From positions 1,922,001 through 1,986,000 of the forward strand of contig NC_015500.1 in the NCBI RefSeq assembly GCF_000212415.1: a stretch of DNA of 64,000 nt. Direction: 5' to 3'. The translations under genes and the position numbers were made by a program. Below, piece after piece: positions 41,846-50,366 of this stretch (position 1 is its first letter; every line of letters starts with the position of its first letter). Source of the stretch: Treponema brennaborense DSM 12168 (GTDB lineage: Bacteria; Spirochaetota; Spirochaetia; Treponematales; Treponemataceae). The notes beneath the pieces are model-generated. The model did no database searches. It was not told where the DNA came from and worked only from the letters and a program-made list of their open reading frames with translations.

Positions 41846-41929
41846 GACTTTCTCCTTATGCAGTAAAACAGTACCGTTTACGTTCTTATTTTGCATTGTT
41901 TACGCTTTTATGTCAAGGCTTACGCCGCG

Positions 41930-42337
41930 TTATTGAACCAATTCGTGCAGGGAATCGTACGGGTACAAAGCGCCGAGCGTCGTGGAAACGAGTTCGTCTT
42001 CATTACTGCCGAAAAAAACCGGCGTTTCAGGCGGCGCGAATTCGGTGAGCACCTGCCGGCAAGCGCCGCACGGACCGACCGGATAATCGGAACGGGGCGT
42101 AGCGATAGCCAGCGCTTTAAATGTCGTATGACCGGCGGCAATCGCCGTAAACACCGCCGTCCGTTCGGCACAGTTGGTAAGACCGAACGAGCGGTTTTCT
42201 ATATTGGCACCGGTAACGACGGTTCCGTCGCTCAGCAATAAGGCGGCTCCCACCGGAAAATGCGAATACGGCGAATATGATTTTTCAGCAGCCCGGAGCG
42301 CAGCCCGATAAAACGCGCGTATCTGATCTTTTTCCAT
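41930..42337 (-). CDS. cdd: Cytidine deaminase
   Basis: A 135-aa homotetrameric-type cytidine deaminase of pyrimidine salvage. ATG 42337 is chosen because GGGAG lies 6 nt upstream. The zinc ligands are in N-C-A-E-R-T-A, where Cys replaces His as usual for this subgroup and Glu is the proton shuttle, and in P-C-G-A-C-R-Q. F-P-V-G-A-A-L and N-I-E-N-R-S-F-G are present. It is divergent from the propeller-like gene and not clearly in an operon. Confidence 0.95.
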   Translation of the reverse strand: MEKDQIRAFYRAALRAAEKSYSPYSHFPVGAALLLSDGTVVTGANIENRSFGLTNCAERTAVFTAIAAGHTTFKALAIATPRSDYPVGPCGACRQVLTEFAPPETPVFFGSNEDELVSTTLGALYPYDSLHELVQ

Positions 42338-42422
42338 AATTACTCCCATAACAATACACAGCCCGAATCGCCGTGAAGCGCGGCATGACAGCCGGAAGGC
42401 GGCAGCGGAACAAGGCGACCTC

Positions 42423-42451
42423 TTTACAAATACCTTTCATTATTATACCAT
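42423..42451 (+). promoter_or_regulatory. Leaderless-type promoter before the propeller-like gene
   Basis: TTTACA (42423-42428), 17 bp, TACCAT (42446-42451), then 6 nt to ATG 42458, with no ribosome binding site. Confidence 0.5.
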
Positions 42452-42457
42452 AAATAT

Positions 42458-43540
42458 ATGAAATTTAAAGGAAGTGTCCGTTTTTTTATTATCACCGGAT
42501 GTATTTTTTTGCTCGTATATATGGTCGCGGCAGTCAGACCGCTCGGCTCGGAACTGCAGTTGATTCCCTGCTGGACGATATCCGTTACCGAACATGTTCC
42601 GGTACCGGACGCACCGCCGCTACCGGCGGAAACTGCGCTCATACCGTTTAAGCTCGGCCAAAACATGGGATATTTTACACCGGACGGAACCGTTGCCGTT
42701 CTGGAAAGTTTTCCGTTTAAAGCAGCAATCTCACCGGTATACCGGGCGGCGTACGGTCCGGACGCGGTGAACATTCCGTTTTACACGCCTGACCGGCTTG
42801 AACCGGCTGCAGTTATCGGCGGAAGCGGCTTTCCCTTTTTCGATGAGGAGCGAATTTTCCTTTTCATGCCGGGCGGAGCTTCGCTCGCGCAGTACGACGC
42901 CTCCGGCGCCAAAAAGTGGCAGTTTGAAGGATACGTGCCTATCGTTGCGTTCGCCTCATCCGCCGCCGGCTGCGCCGCAGGATACGCGGACGGAACGGTA
43001 ATCGTATTCGACGCGGACGGAACGGTCAAACAGACGTTCGTTCCCGGCGGCAGCGACTATCCGATCATTCTGGGCGTCGACATTACCGAATCGGGCACAC
43101 AGATCGCCTGCGTTTCGGGAATAGACCGGCAGCGCTTCGTTTTGACGCAGGAAAAGGACGGCATCAGCAAGATCGTGTTTCATACGTATCTGAACGGCAA
43201 TATGCGCAGTCCGGCGCTCGTCCGATTCAACAAAGCCGGCAGCACCGTGTTTTACGCTTGCACGGACGGGCTCGGCATCGTCGACTGCGCAACGTTCAAA
43301 AATAAAATCATTGCGCTCCCCGGAACGATTCTTGCCGTTGAAGAAACGCAGATTCCCGGCGTAGTCTGCGTACTGGCAAAGGAAAAATCGACATATTCGG
43401 TTTATATTGTCGAACAGTTCGGCAATCTGATCGGACACTTTTCGTTTACGGCCGACTATGCGTTTATCGATACCGACGCGGATTCCCTGTACGTGGGCAG
43501 AAACGACACGATTTCACGAATCAGACTGGAACGAAAATGA
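42458..43540 (+). CDS. Membrane-anchored protein, probably beta-propeller, unknown function
   Basis: A 360-aa protein with one N-terminal transmembrane helix (about residues 8-26) and no signal cleavage site, so the rest is probably periplasmic. The C-terminal 250 residues consist of repeated short strands of the type A-x-Y-D-A-S-G-x-x-K-W, A-G-Y-A-D-G-T-V-I-V-F-D-A-D-G and G-L-G-I-V-D, like WD40 or PQQ-type blades. I do not recognise a named family. The next gene, a degenerate M23 protein, starts 25 bp after its stop, so they may act together at the cell envelope. Confidence 0.65.
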   Translation: MKFKGSVRFFIITGCIFLLVYMVAAVRPLGSELQLIPCWTISVTEHVPVPDAPPLPAETALIPFKLGQNMGYFTPDGTVAVLESFPFKAAISPVYRAAYGPDAVNIPFYTPDRLEPAAVIGGSGFPFFDEERIFLFMPGGASLAQYDASGAKKWQFEGYVPIVAFASSAAGCAAGYADGTVIVFDADGTVKQTFVPGGSDYPIILGVDITESGTQIACVSGIDRQRFVLTQEKDGISKIVFHTYLNGNMRSPALVRFNKAGSTVFYACTDGLGIVDCATFKNKIIALPGTILAVEETQIPGVVCVLAKEKSTYSVYIVEQFGNLIGHFSFTADYAFIDTDADSLYVGRNDTISRIRLERK

Positions 43541-43565
43541 ACCGACGCGCGAAGAGGAGTTTGAC

Positions 43566-44441
43566 ATGAAAAAATTTTACCGGACAATCCGGCTTTTTAC
43601 CGTTCTGAGCGGCGTTTTGCTGAGTATACACGCCGCTGCCGCTTTCGACTGGCCGCAAACGCCGGTATACGCCGATTCGTTTTATTCGCTATTCGGACAG
43701 CTGCGCGGAACGGTGTTCGGCACGTCGCTCATCTTTACCGAACCGGAAGAAATTACCGCTGCGGGCGACGGAATCGTGCTCGTTGAAATCGGCGGCGAAT
43801 CGGGTGAGATGGGCTGGTTCGATTCACCGCTCGGAAACACAGTGATCGTCGCGCACAACGATAAACTGCTGAGCGTATACGCGAATCTCGAAACGGTTGC
43901 GCTCGACGATCAGGCGGAACAGGTGTCGATCGGCACGCCGCTCGGAAAAAGCGGCAGTTCCGGCTGGCAGCAGGGAAAAAGCAGTCTCGAATTTCAAATC
44001 GTAGATACTAAAAACAAAACGGTTATAAATCCGCGGATGCTCATGCCGCATATGGAAGCGGAACAGCCGCTCAGATTGGCGGGCATCACGGCGGTCAGCA
44101 AGCAGGGTGAGGTGTTCGACCTGCGGGTCAGACGTACGCTCCCGTCCGGAGTTTACCTGCTCTATAGGGAACGGCCGAATACCGTCATGCCGTACAAAAC
44201 GATCGTTTCGGTCAACGGCGCGGCCGTGGAAACGATCACGTTCGACATGCTGAACCGGAACGGAAACCGGATCGGCGTCATGGGCAAAAAAAATTACCCG
44301 GTGGAAGCGGTTTATCCCGACAACACCCGGCAGCTGCTGGCGGAAGTGACGTTTTCCCGCGGAAAAAACACGCTGACCGTAACGGCGGCGGACATAAACG
44401 GAACGGAATATCCGCTGACGTACATCCTCGACATAAAATAA
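43566..44441 (+). CDS. Degenerate M23 (LytM-like) domain protein, probably catalytically inactive
   Basis: A 291-aa secreted protein with a signal peptide (cleavage near A-A-A-A-F, residue 23) and GAGGAG 7 nt before ATG 43566. The LytM-like fold is visible in A-A-G-D-G-I-V, L-G-N-T-V-I-V-A-H, V-Y-A-N-L and G-T-P-L-G-K-S-G-S-S-G. The metal ligands are missing: the first H-x-x-D site is absent and the usual L-H-F-E-I is L-E-F-Q-I. It is likely a regulator or binding protein like EnvC rather than a peptidase. A C-terminal domain of about 110 residues of beta strands follows. It is cotranscribed with the propeller-like gene. Confidence 0.75.
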   Translation: MKKFYRTIRLFTVLSGVLLSIHAAAAFDWPQTPVYADSFYSLFGQLRGTVFGTSLIFTEPEEITAAGDGIVLVEIGGESGEMGWFDSPLGNTVIVAHNDKLLSVYANLETVALDDQAEQVSIGTPLGKSGSSGWQQGKSSLEFQIVDTKNKTVINPRMLMPHMEAEQPLRLAGITAVSKQGEVFDLRVRRTLPSGVYLLYRERPNTVMPYKTIVSVNGAAVETITFDMLNRNGNRIGVMGKKNYPVEAVYPDNTRQLLAEVTFSRGKNTLTVTAADINGTEYPLTYILDIK

Positions 44442-44557
44442 AACCGCCGCCGACCGATGCCGCCGAAAAGCGGTTTCAGTACGAGCGGCGATGCAACGGT
44501 GCGGACGCTACCGGAGCTGCCGAAAAGCCCGGCGCGTTTGCGCCGATCTCAATCCGG

Positions 44558-45154
44558 TCATTTACCGTATAAATGTTCAAATTCGTGCATTTTTTCCATC
44601 GCGCGTTTTTTACACTGACCGCAGCCGGTGCCGATTTTCGTACGGGACTGCAAGTCTTCCCAAGTACGGTCGCCGGCTTTATACGCTTCTTCAAGATCGC
44701 GATCCGTTACGTTCAGACACGTACAGATAACTTCAACCTGTTCCTGGCCGGATAAAGACGGTTTTCCGTTCTTCGACAGATAATCGTCGATCGCCGAACG
44801 AAGCGCTTTGTCGCCCAGAACCGAGCAGTGTATCTTATTCGGCGGCAAACCGCCCAGCCGCGCCACGATATCCTGCGGCCGCAGTTTGTACGCTTCCTGA
44901 ATCTTCATGCCTTTAACGGCCTCGGACAGAATCGAAGTCGACGCGATCGCACTCGCGCAGCCGTACGTCTTCCATCTGATATCCTGAATCACATCGTCTT
45001 TTATCCGCAGCAGAATCAGCATCTGATCTCCGCACTGTATGTTGCCGACGATTCCGCGGCCGTCGCACGGCCATTCGGATTCTTCGCCCATCAGCACGTT
45101 TTTGGGATTCATAAAATGTTCTTTAACCACATCGGAATACAACCATTCGTCCAT
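44558..45154 (-). CDS. nifU: NifU-like Fe-S scaffold with BFD-type [2Fe-2S] domain
   Basis: A 198-aa two-domain protein. The N-terminal IscU/NifU_N domain (1 to about 125) has the three Cys positions: W-P-C-D-G-R (usual G-D-Cys area is I-Q-C-G-D), Y-G-C-A-S-A-I-A-S and I-H-C-S-V-L. A BFD-like domain follows with C-T-C-L-N-V and G-T-G-C-G-Q-C, which should hold a stable [2Fe-2S] cluster. The C-terminal Nfu domain of full NifU is absent. AGGAG precedes ATG 45154. It is in an operon with nifS and mnmA and would assemble Fe-S clusters from NifS sulfur. Confidence 0.92.
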   Translation of the reverse strand: MDEWLYSDVVKEHFMNPKNVLMGEESEWPCDGRGIVGNIQCGDQMLILLRIKDDVIQDIRWKTYGCASAIASTSILSEAVKGMKIQEAYKLRPQDIVARLGGLPPNKIHCSVLGDKALRSAIDDYLSKNGKPSLSGQEQVEVICTCLNVTDRDLEEAYKAGDRTWEDLQSRTKIGTGCGQCKKRAMEKMHEFEHLYGK

Positions 45155-45177
45155 ATATGCTCCTATTTACGCAACTG

Positions 45178-46344
45178 TTACTTACCGTACGACACGGTGG
45201 ACATTTTCCGCAGTTTTTCAATAACCGGCGGGAATGTCTTCAAAATATATTCGATATGAGATTCCGTACTGTATTTGCCGAAACTGAACCGGATCGAACC
45301 GTGTGCCAGTTCCGGGCCGAGTCCCGTCGCCAGCAGAACGTGCGACGGTTCGAGACTCGCCGACGCGCACGCGGATCCCGTTGAAGCCGAAACGCCCAGC
45401 AGATCCAGATGCAGCAGAATCGCCTCGCCTTCCGCACCGGGGAACGACACGTCGAGCGTGTTCGGCAACACCTTTTCCGGATGACCGTTTATTTTTATAC
45501 CGGGCACGGAAGCAAGCAGTCCGTCGCGGAATTTATCGCGGAGCGCGCGGGTGTGCCGGCCGTATTCGTCAAGTTCCGCAAGCGCGAGTTCCGCCGCGAA
45601 GCCGTACGCCGCGATCGCCGGGCCGTTGTACGTTCCGGCGCGCAGACCGTGTTCCTGATGCCCGCCGCGGATAAGCGGTTCTATCGGACAGCCCCTTTTG
45701 ACAAACAGCGCGCCGATTCCTTTCGGCGCGTAAATTTTATGTCCGGAAAACGTCGCGTAATCGACGTCCCAGTCTTTGACGTCCACGGGAATTTTTCCCG
45801 CAGCCTGCACCGCGTCCGTATGGAACAGCGCCCCCGCTTCGTGCGCACGGCGGCATAACGTTTTGATATCCTGAATCGTACCGATTTCATTGTTCGCCGT
45901 CATGACGGAGACGAGCAGCGGTTTTTTCGCGAGCGCGGCTTCATACGCATCCGCTTTTACGATTCCGTCGCCGTCGACGGGCAAATAGATCACTTCCATA
46001 CCGAACTGTTCGGCAAGCCGTTTTGACGATTCAAGCACGCACGGGTGTTCGATGGTCGTCGTAACGACGACGTTTCTGCCACGCTTTTTACCGAGCTGCA
46101 CCATCGTATTGAACACGGTGTTGTTCGACTCGGATCCGCCGGACGTAAAAATGATTTCAGCCGCATCGGCGTGTATCAAAGCGGCTACCTGCGCGCGGGC
46201 TTTTTCAATGTCGTGCGCGACGACCCGTCCGTCTTCATGCAGACTGGAACCGTTCGCATATTTATTCAATTCCGCGACGTAAAAATCACGCACTTCATGC
46301 GAAAGCGGCGTGGTCGCGTTATAATCAAGATAGATACGTTCCAT
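45178..46344 (-). CDS. nifS: Cysteine desulfurase (NifS/IscS type)
   Basis: A 388-aa PLP enzyme that releases sulfur from cysteine as a bound persulfide. Y-L-D-Y-N-A-T-T-P-L at the N-terminus, G-G-S-E-S-N-N, H-T-D-A-V-Q-A-A-G-K and the PLP lysine in S-G-H-K-I-Y-A-P-K-G are present. The persulfide Cys lies in S-T-G-S-A-C-A-S. It sits 4 bp after mnmA and 23 bp before nifU, so its sulfur can serve both tRNA thiolation and Fe-S assembly. Confidence 0.96.
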   Translation of the reverse strand: MERIYLDYNATTPLSHEVRDFYVAELNKYANGSSLHEDGRVVAHDIEKARAQVAALIHADAAEIIFTSGGSESNNTVFNTMVQLGKKRGRNVVVTTTIEHPCVLESSKRLAEQFGMEVIYLPVDGDGIVKADAYEAALAKKPLLVSVMTANNEIGTIQDIKTLCRRAHEAGALFHTDAVQAAGKIPVDVKDWDVDYATFSGHKIYAPKGIGALFVKRGCPIEPLIRGGHQEHGLRAGTYNGPAIAAYGFAAELALAELDEYGRHTRALRDKFRDGLLASVPGIKINGHPEKVLPNTLDVSFPGAEGEAILLHLDLLGVSASTGSACASASLEPSHVLLATGLGPELAHGSIRFSFGKYSTESHIEYILKTFPPVIEKLRKMSTVSYGK

Positions 46345-46348
46345 GTGT

Positions 46349-47707
46349 TTATATCCCCCGGGAAATGATCCCGCCTCCCACGATTACTCCATTTAAATAT
46401 ACTACCGCCGATTGTCCGGGGGCAACAGCCCGCTGCGGATTTTTGAACGTAATTTTGAAAACGCCGGACGGTTCGCGTGCTGCATCCGAATCTCGTGCGG
46501 CATCCGAATCGCCCGTACCAGCGGCGCACGCGGTAGTATGCACGCCGGCGTACGGCTCGACGACCGCTTCGACAGGTTTCGAGGCGAGCCTGATTTTCAC
46601 TTCGCCGGTAAACGGCAGCGCGGGAACGTAATTTCCGGCCCACACCCAGTCGTCGGCAAGCAGCGCGCCGCACAGCAAATCGTCGTTTTCGGCAAGCACG
46701 ACCCGATTGTGCACCGCATCGATCGAATGAACGTACAGCGGACGAGTGGAACTGACGCCCAAACCGCGGCGCTGCCCCACCGTATAATGTTCGATACCGC
46801 GATGCCTGCCGATCACTTTTCCGTCCAGATTCACGATATCACCGGGAACGGACGGTTTGTCGGAAAAGATAACGTCGAAATACGCTTCGGGAACGAAGTC
46901 CTGACTTTCACTGCGCGACGCGGCGGCGAGACGGCGTTCCTGCGCCATTGCGAATACTTCTTTTTTGGTAAAACCGGCGAGCGGAAAACGCACTTTTTCG
47001 AGAACGTGCGACGGAACGCGACATAAAAAATAAGTCTGATCCTTCGTCGAATCGGACGCGTACGCGATCATGACCGGGCGTTCCGACACGGGCAGCGCGG
47101 AAGTGTCCGGTACCGCGGAGACAGTCGACGGCGGTTCCACCCCGGCTTCCGCTGAACGGAATTCCGCCGGCACGGCGTCGAAGCCCGGCGCGGCGGCAAA
47201 GCCAGGCACGACATGTTCGCGGTACAAATCAGCCACGGAAGTCTCCGGACGCACGAGGCGCGCGTAATGACCGGTGCAGAAATAGTCGAACCGGATACCG
47301 AGCGCAGTGATGCCTTCAAGCAGCGCGCCGAATTTGACCCGCGGATTGCAGCGGATACACGGATTAGGCGTGCGCCCGGCACGATATTCGGCCTTAAAAT
47401 AATCGAGAACTTCTTTCCGGTACGTTTCGCGCACGTCGATAACGTGATATTCGATATCGTGTTCTTTGCAAAAAGACTCGCACTGCGCTATATCGACCTG
47501 TTCGTCGGGACCGTAGCACGACGAACGGACGCCGTCCGCCGAATGAGGCAACGGCATGTCGTCGTTCCAACTCGACATCGTAACGCCGATCACGTTGCAG
47601 CCGCGTTCTTTGAGCAATATCGCAACCAAAGTCGAATCAACCCCGCCGGACATGCCGACCGCGACGGTCGTTCCGGGTTCGGGTAATGGTAAATCTGTAA
47701 ATCTCAC
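46349..47707 (-). CDS. mnmA: tRNA-specific 2-thiouridylase MnmA with extra inserts
   Basis: A 452-aa enzyme that makes 2-thiouridine at tRNA position 34. The PP-loop is V-G-M-S-G-G-V-D-S-T near the N-terminus; the catalytic Cys is in I-R-C-N-P-R-V-K-F-G and the second Cys in Q-T-Y-F-L-C-R-V-P. Usual length is 360-380. About 45 extra residues, rich in Ala, Pro and Ser, lie between C-T-G-H-Y-A-R and the K-D-Q-T-Y motif, and a D-S-D-A-A-R repeat is inserted near the C-terminus. Start is GTG 47707 without a ribosome binding site; TATATT ends 6 nt upstream. First gene of mnmA-nifS-nifU. Confidence 0.93.
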   Translation of the reverse strand: MRFTDLPLPEPGTTVAVGMSGGVDSTLVAILLKERGCNVIGVTMSSWNDDMPLPHSADGVRSSCYGPDEQVDIAQCESFCKEHDIEYHVIDVRETYRKEVLDYFKAEYRAGRTPNPCIRCNPRVKFGALLEGITALGIRFDYFCTGHYARLVRPETSVADLYREHVVPGFAAAPGFDAVPAEFRSAEAGVEPPSTVSAVPDTSALPVSERPVMIAYASDSTKDQTYFLCRVPSHVLEKVRFPLAGFTKKEVFAMAQERRLAAASRSESQDFVPEAYFDVIFSDKPSVPGDIVNLDGKVIGRHRGIEHYTVGQRRGLGVSSTRPLYVHSIDAVHNRVVLAENDDLLCGALLADDWVWAGNYVPALPFTGEVKIRLASKPVEAVVEPYAGVHTTACAAGTGDSDAARDSDAAREPSGVFKITFKNPQRAVAPGQSAVVYLNGVIVGGGIISRGI

Positions 47708-47713
47708 GTTTTC

Positions 47714-47742
47714 AATATACCGTTTTTCGGCAAAAAATGGAA
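47714..47742 (-). promoter_or_regulatory. Leaderless-type promoter of mnmA
   Basis: Minus strand: TTCCAT (47742-47737, weak), 17 bp, TATATT (47719-47714), then 6 nt to GTG 47707. Confidence 0.45.
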
Positions 47743-47860
47743 GCGCTTTTACGTCTTTTTCCTACCAAATCTATATGAAAACACGGATAAAAACGCCCCC
47801 CTAAAACGCCGAACGCGGAGCGCCCTATAAGCCGACCGATGTATCAGCCGGTCACATAGA

Positions 47861-48724
47861 TCAGCCGTTCAGTCGGGAAATCAGGTACGGCAGCGCTTTT
47901 TCAAATTTAACGCCGTATCGATGCGATTCGTCACCAATCGTCGCTTTCATGCATTCGACGACGAAATCGGCCGCAAGCGCCGCCGCTGCGGGAACGCTCC
48001 AGCCGCGGCACAGCGCGCCGGTAAAGGAAGAGGCGTATACGTCGCCCGTTCCGTGCACCGCAGCGTCGATCCGGTCGTTAAAATAGTACGTGATTTCATG
48101 CCCGTCGAAACACGCGCAGCCCAATTTATCGGGCGCAAAACTCACGCCCGTAAGCACGACGTGCTTCGCCCCGAGCGCGCGCAGCCGCTTCAGAACGGAC
48201 GAAATATACGCTTCATCGTAGTCCGTTCCGTTCCGGTTGTCTCCCGCGTACGGAATTCCGAGCAGGAACGCCGCTTCGGTCAGATTCGGCAGGATAACGT
48301 CCGCACCGCTGCACAAACGCGCCATTTCGGCGGGGAAATCGTCGTCGAAACCGGGATACAGTTTTCCGTTATCCGCCATCACCGGATCGATTATCCGCAG
48401 AGCCGTCGTACCGTCAGGCCGCGTACGCGCAGTCCGTTCCATAATCGCCTGAATGTGCGGAATCTGCGCCTTGCTCACGTAGCCGGTATAAAACGCGTCG
48501 AACGTGATTCCTTCTTTATTCCAATGAGCCAATATCGGTTCCATGTCGTCGGTTAAATCACGAAAGGTATAACCGCTGAACCCGGACGTATGCGTCGACA
48601 ACACCGAACTGGGCAGCACGGCCGTTTCTATGCCGCACGCGGAAATGACCGGCAGCGCTACCGTAAGGGAACACTGGCCGACGCATGAAATATCCTGAAT
48701 GGTCAAAATTCTCGTATCCATCAT
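47861..48724 (-). CDS. pdxY: Pyridoxal/pyridoxamine kinase
   Basis: A 287-aa ribokinase-superfamily enzyme that phosphorylates B6 vitamers. The start is one of two adjacent ATG codons (48724, 48721) after a G-rich stretch. The N-terminal I-Q-D-I-S-C-V-G-Q-C-S-L and L-S-T-H-T-S-G-F motifs, D-P-V-M-A-D-N-G-K-L-Y, L-P-N-L-T-E-A and the catalytic G-T-G-D motif (H-G-T-G-D-V-Y-A-S-S) are all seen. It is divergent from a MocR-type regulator, the usual arrangement for PdxR control. PdxK and PdxY cannot be separated with certainty. Confidence 0.9.
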   Translation of the reverse strand: MMDTRILTIQDISCVGQCSLTVALPVISACGIETAVLPSSVLSTHTSGFSGYTFRDLTDDMEPILAHWNKEGITFDAFYTGYVSKAQIPHIQAIMERTARTRPDGTTALRIIDPVMADNGKLYPGFDDDFPAEMARLCSGADVILPNLTEAAFLLGIPYAGDNRNGTDYDEAYISSVLKRLRALGAKHVVLTGVSFAPDKLGCACFDGHEITYYFNDRIDAAVHGTGDVYASSFTGALCRGWSVPAAAALAADFVVECMKATIGDESHRYGVKFEKALPYLISRLNG

Positions 48725-48740
48725 ACACCCCCAAAGTATG

Positions 48741-48753
48741 TACACGATACACG
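48741..48753. promoter_or_regulatory. Candidate PdxR direct-repeat operator
   Basis: Two TACACG units (48741-48746, 48748-48753) form a 7-bp-period direct repeat between the kinase and its presumed regulator. MocR regulators usually bind direct repeats. Confidence 0.4.
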
Positions 48754-48825
48754 CAATCTGGTATTATGAATATATCCATTTTACATATATTTCTATATAA
48801 TCAGAAAAGCGGATCGGAACGTTTT

Positions 48826-50355
48826 ATGCTGACAATCGATTTTTCACGTAGAGGCGCTAAGTCTTTTACTGAATGTATTTATGAAGACCTCAAAGACCGG
48901 ATCGGACGGGGTGCGATTCTCGCCGATGAAAAACTGCCGTCAAAACGGGCGCTCGCAGATCATTTGGGCGTCAGCGTCATAACCGTGCAGAACGCGTACG
49001 AACAGCTGATCGCCGAGGGCTACGTCTATTCCCGCGAAAAAAAAGGATATTTCGCAACCCCGCTCGAATCCGATTCGATGCACTCAGGCGAACCGCTGCC
49101 GCGGCAGCAGTCGGAAGCGAGACTTCCGCATGCCGCGCCGCAGGGAGCGCAGGGTGCAGCAAAGAATGCGCCGCAGGGAGCGCAGGGTGCAGCAAAGAAT
49201 GCGCCGCAGGGAGCGCAGGGAGCGCGTTTCTCCGAAGCGCGCCGCGCCGGCGACAGCGTGGATTTACGCAGCAATTCGACCAGCAGCGAAAAATTTCCGT
49301 TTACGCTTTGGGCAAAACTGCTGCGCGCCGTGCTGAACGGACCGCAGGAACGGCTGCTGCAGCCGATTCCGCCGCAGGGACTTGAAGAACTGCGCGGCGC
49401 GATAGCCGAATACGTCGAACGTTTCCGCAACATGAGCGTATCAGCCGATCAGATCGTTATCGGCGCCGGAACGGAATATCTGTACGGTCTGATCGTACAG
49501 CTTTTAGGACGCGGAAAAACGTACGCGGTGGAAAATCCCGGCTACACCAAAACGGCGGCGATTCTTTCGGCAAACGGCGCGGCGTGCGTTCCCGTCGGCA
49601 TGGACGACGCCGGAATAACGGAAGAAAATCTGCTGAGTACCCGCGCCGACGTGGCGCACGTATCGCCGGCTCACCATTTTCCGACCGGAATCGTCATGCC
49701 CGTCAAGCGGCGGCAGGAACTGCTCGTCTGGGCGGCGCGCGGCGGACATTATATTATAGAAGACGATTACGACAGCGAATTCCGTTTTACCGGCAGACCG
49801 ATCGCAACGCTGCAAAGCGCGGACAGCGGCGGACGGGTGATCTATATGAATACGTTTTCCAAAACGCTCGCGCCGTCGTTCCGTATCAGTTACATGATAC
49901 TGCCGAAGCAGCTCAGCCGGCGCTTCCAGACGGAATTCGGGTTTTATTCGTGTACGGTTTCCAGTTTTGAACAGCTCGCGCTCGCCCAATTTATCCGGCA
50001 GGGATTTTATGAAAAGCATCTTATCAGAATGAAAAACTATTACCGAAATTTGCGCAACGACCTGATTTCCGCACTGGAACGCAGCGCGCTCCGGCCGCTT
50101 ATGGAAATACAGGAAAAAAACGCGGGACTGCATTTTCTGCTCAAGATTGACACGGATAAAACAGACGCGCAGCTTAAAACGCAGGCTGAACGGAACGGAC
50201 TCGCCGTTTCGTTCCTGTCCGATTATCTGTACGCCGGCACCGCGCCTGATTTTCCGGCAGACGGAACGCGCACGCTCGTCGTCAACTATTCGGGCATCAG
50301 AAAAGAACAGATACCGCAGATTATCGCGCGTTTGAACAAGGCGGTGGCCGGCTGA
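48826..50355 (+). CDS. pdxR: MocR/PdxR-family regulator (GntR-type HTH plus aminotransferase-like domain)
   Basis: A 509-aa protein. ATG 48826 is chosen; the frame is open 141 bp further up across the promoter region. A winged helix of GntR type covers about residues 8-80 (L-P-S-K-R-A-L-A-D-H-L-G-V-S). A linker of about 45 residues follows and contains A-P-Q-G-A-Q-G-A-A-K-N repeats encoded by 33-bp tandem DNA repeats. The type I aminotransferase-like domain fills the rest, with E-D-D-Y-D-S-E-F-R and the PLP lysine in N-T-F-S-K-T-L-A-P-S. It should sense PLP and control the divergent kinase. Confidence 0.92.
   Translation: MLTIDFSRRGAKSFTECIYEDLKDRIGRGAILADEKLPSKRALADHLGVSVITVQNAYEQLIAEGYVYSREKKGYFATPLESDSMHSGEPLPRQQSEARLPHAAPQGAQGAAKNAPQGAQGAAKNAPQGAQGARFSEARRAGDSVDLRSNSTSSEKFPFTLWAKLLRAVLNGPQERLLQPIPPQGLEELRGAIAEYVERFRNMSVSADQIVIGAGTEYLYGLIVQLLGRGKTYAVENPGYTKTAAILSANGAACVPVGMDDAGITEENLLSTRADVAHVSPAHHFPTGIVMPVKRRQELLVWAARGGHYIIEDDYDSEFRFTGRPIATLQSADSGGRVIYMNTFSKTLAPSFRISYMILPKQLSRRFQTEFGFYSCTVSSFEQLALAQFIRQGFYEKHLIRMKNYYRNLRNDLISALERSALRPLMEIQEKNAGLHFLLKIDTDKTDAQLKTQAERNGLAVSFLSDYLYAGTAPDFPADGTRTLVVNYSGIRKEQIPQIIARLNKAVAG
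49135..49220 (+). repeat. 33-bp tandem repeat in the regulator linker
   Basis: Two identical 33-bp units (49135-49167, 49168-49200) and a 20-bp partial third keep the reading frame, adding 11 residues per unit. Confidence 0.92.
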
Positions 50356-50366
50356 AAACGGCGGCA

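Noticed and set aside
43566-44441. Active M23 endopeptidase
   Set aside because: The H-x-x-D and H-x-H zinc sites are not present, so only the fold can be claimed.
49135-49220. CRISPR-like array
   Set aside because: Units are directly adjacent with no spacers and keep the reading frame; this is a tandem repeat. The other repeat clusters (50367, 60817, 24563) also lack spacers.
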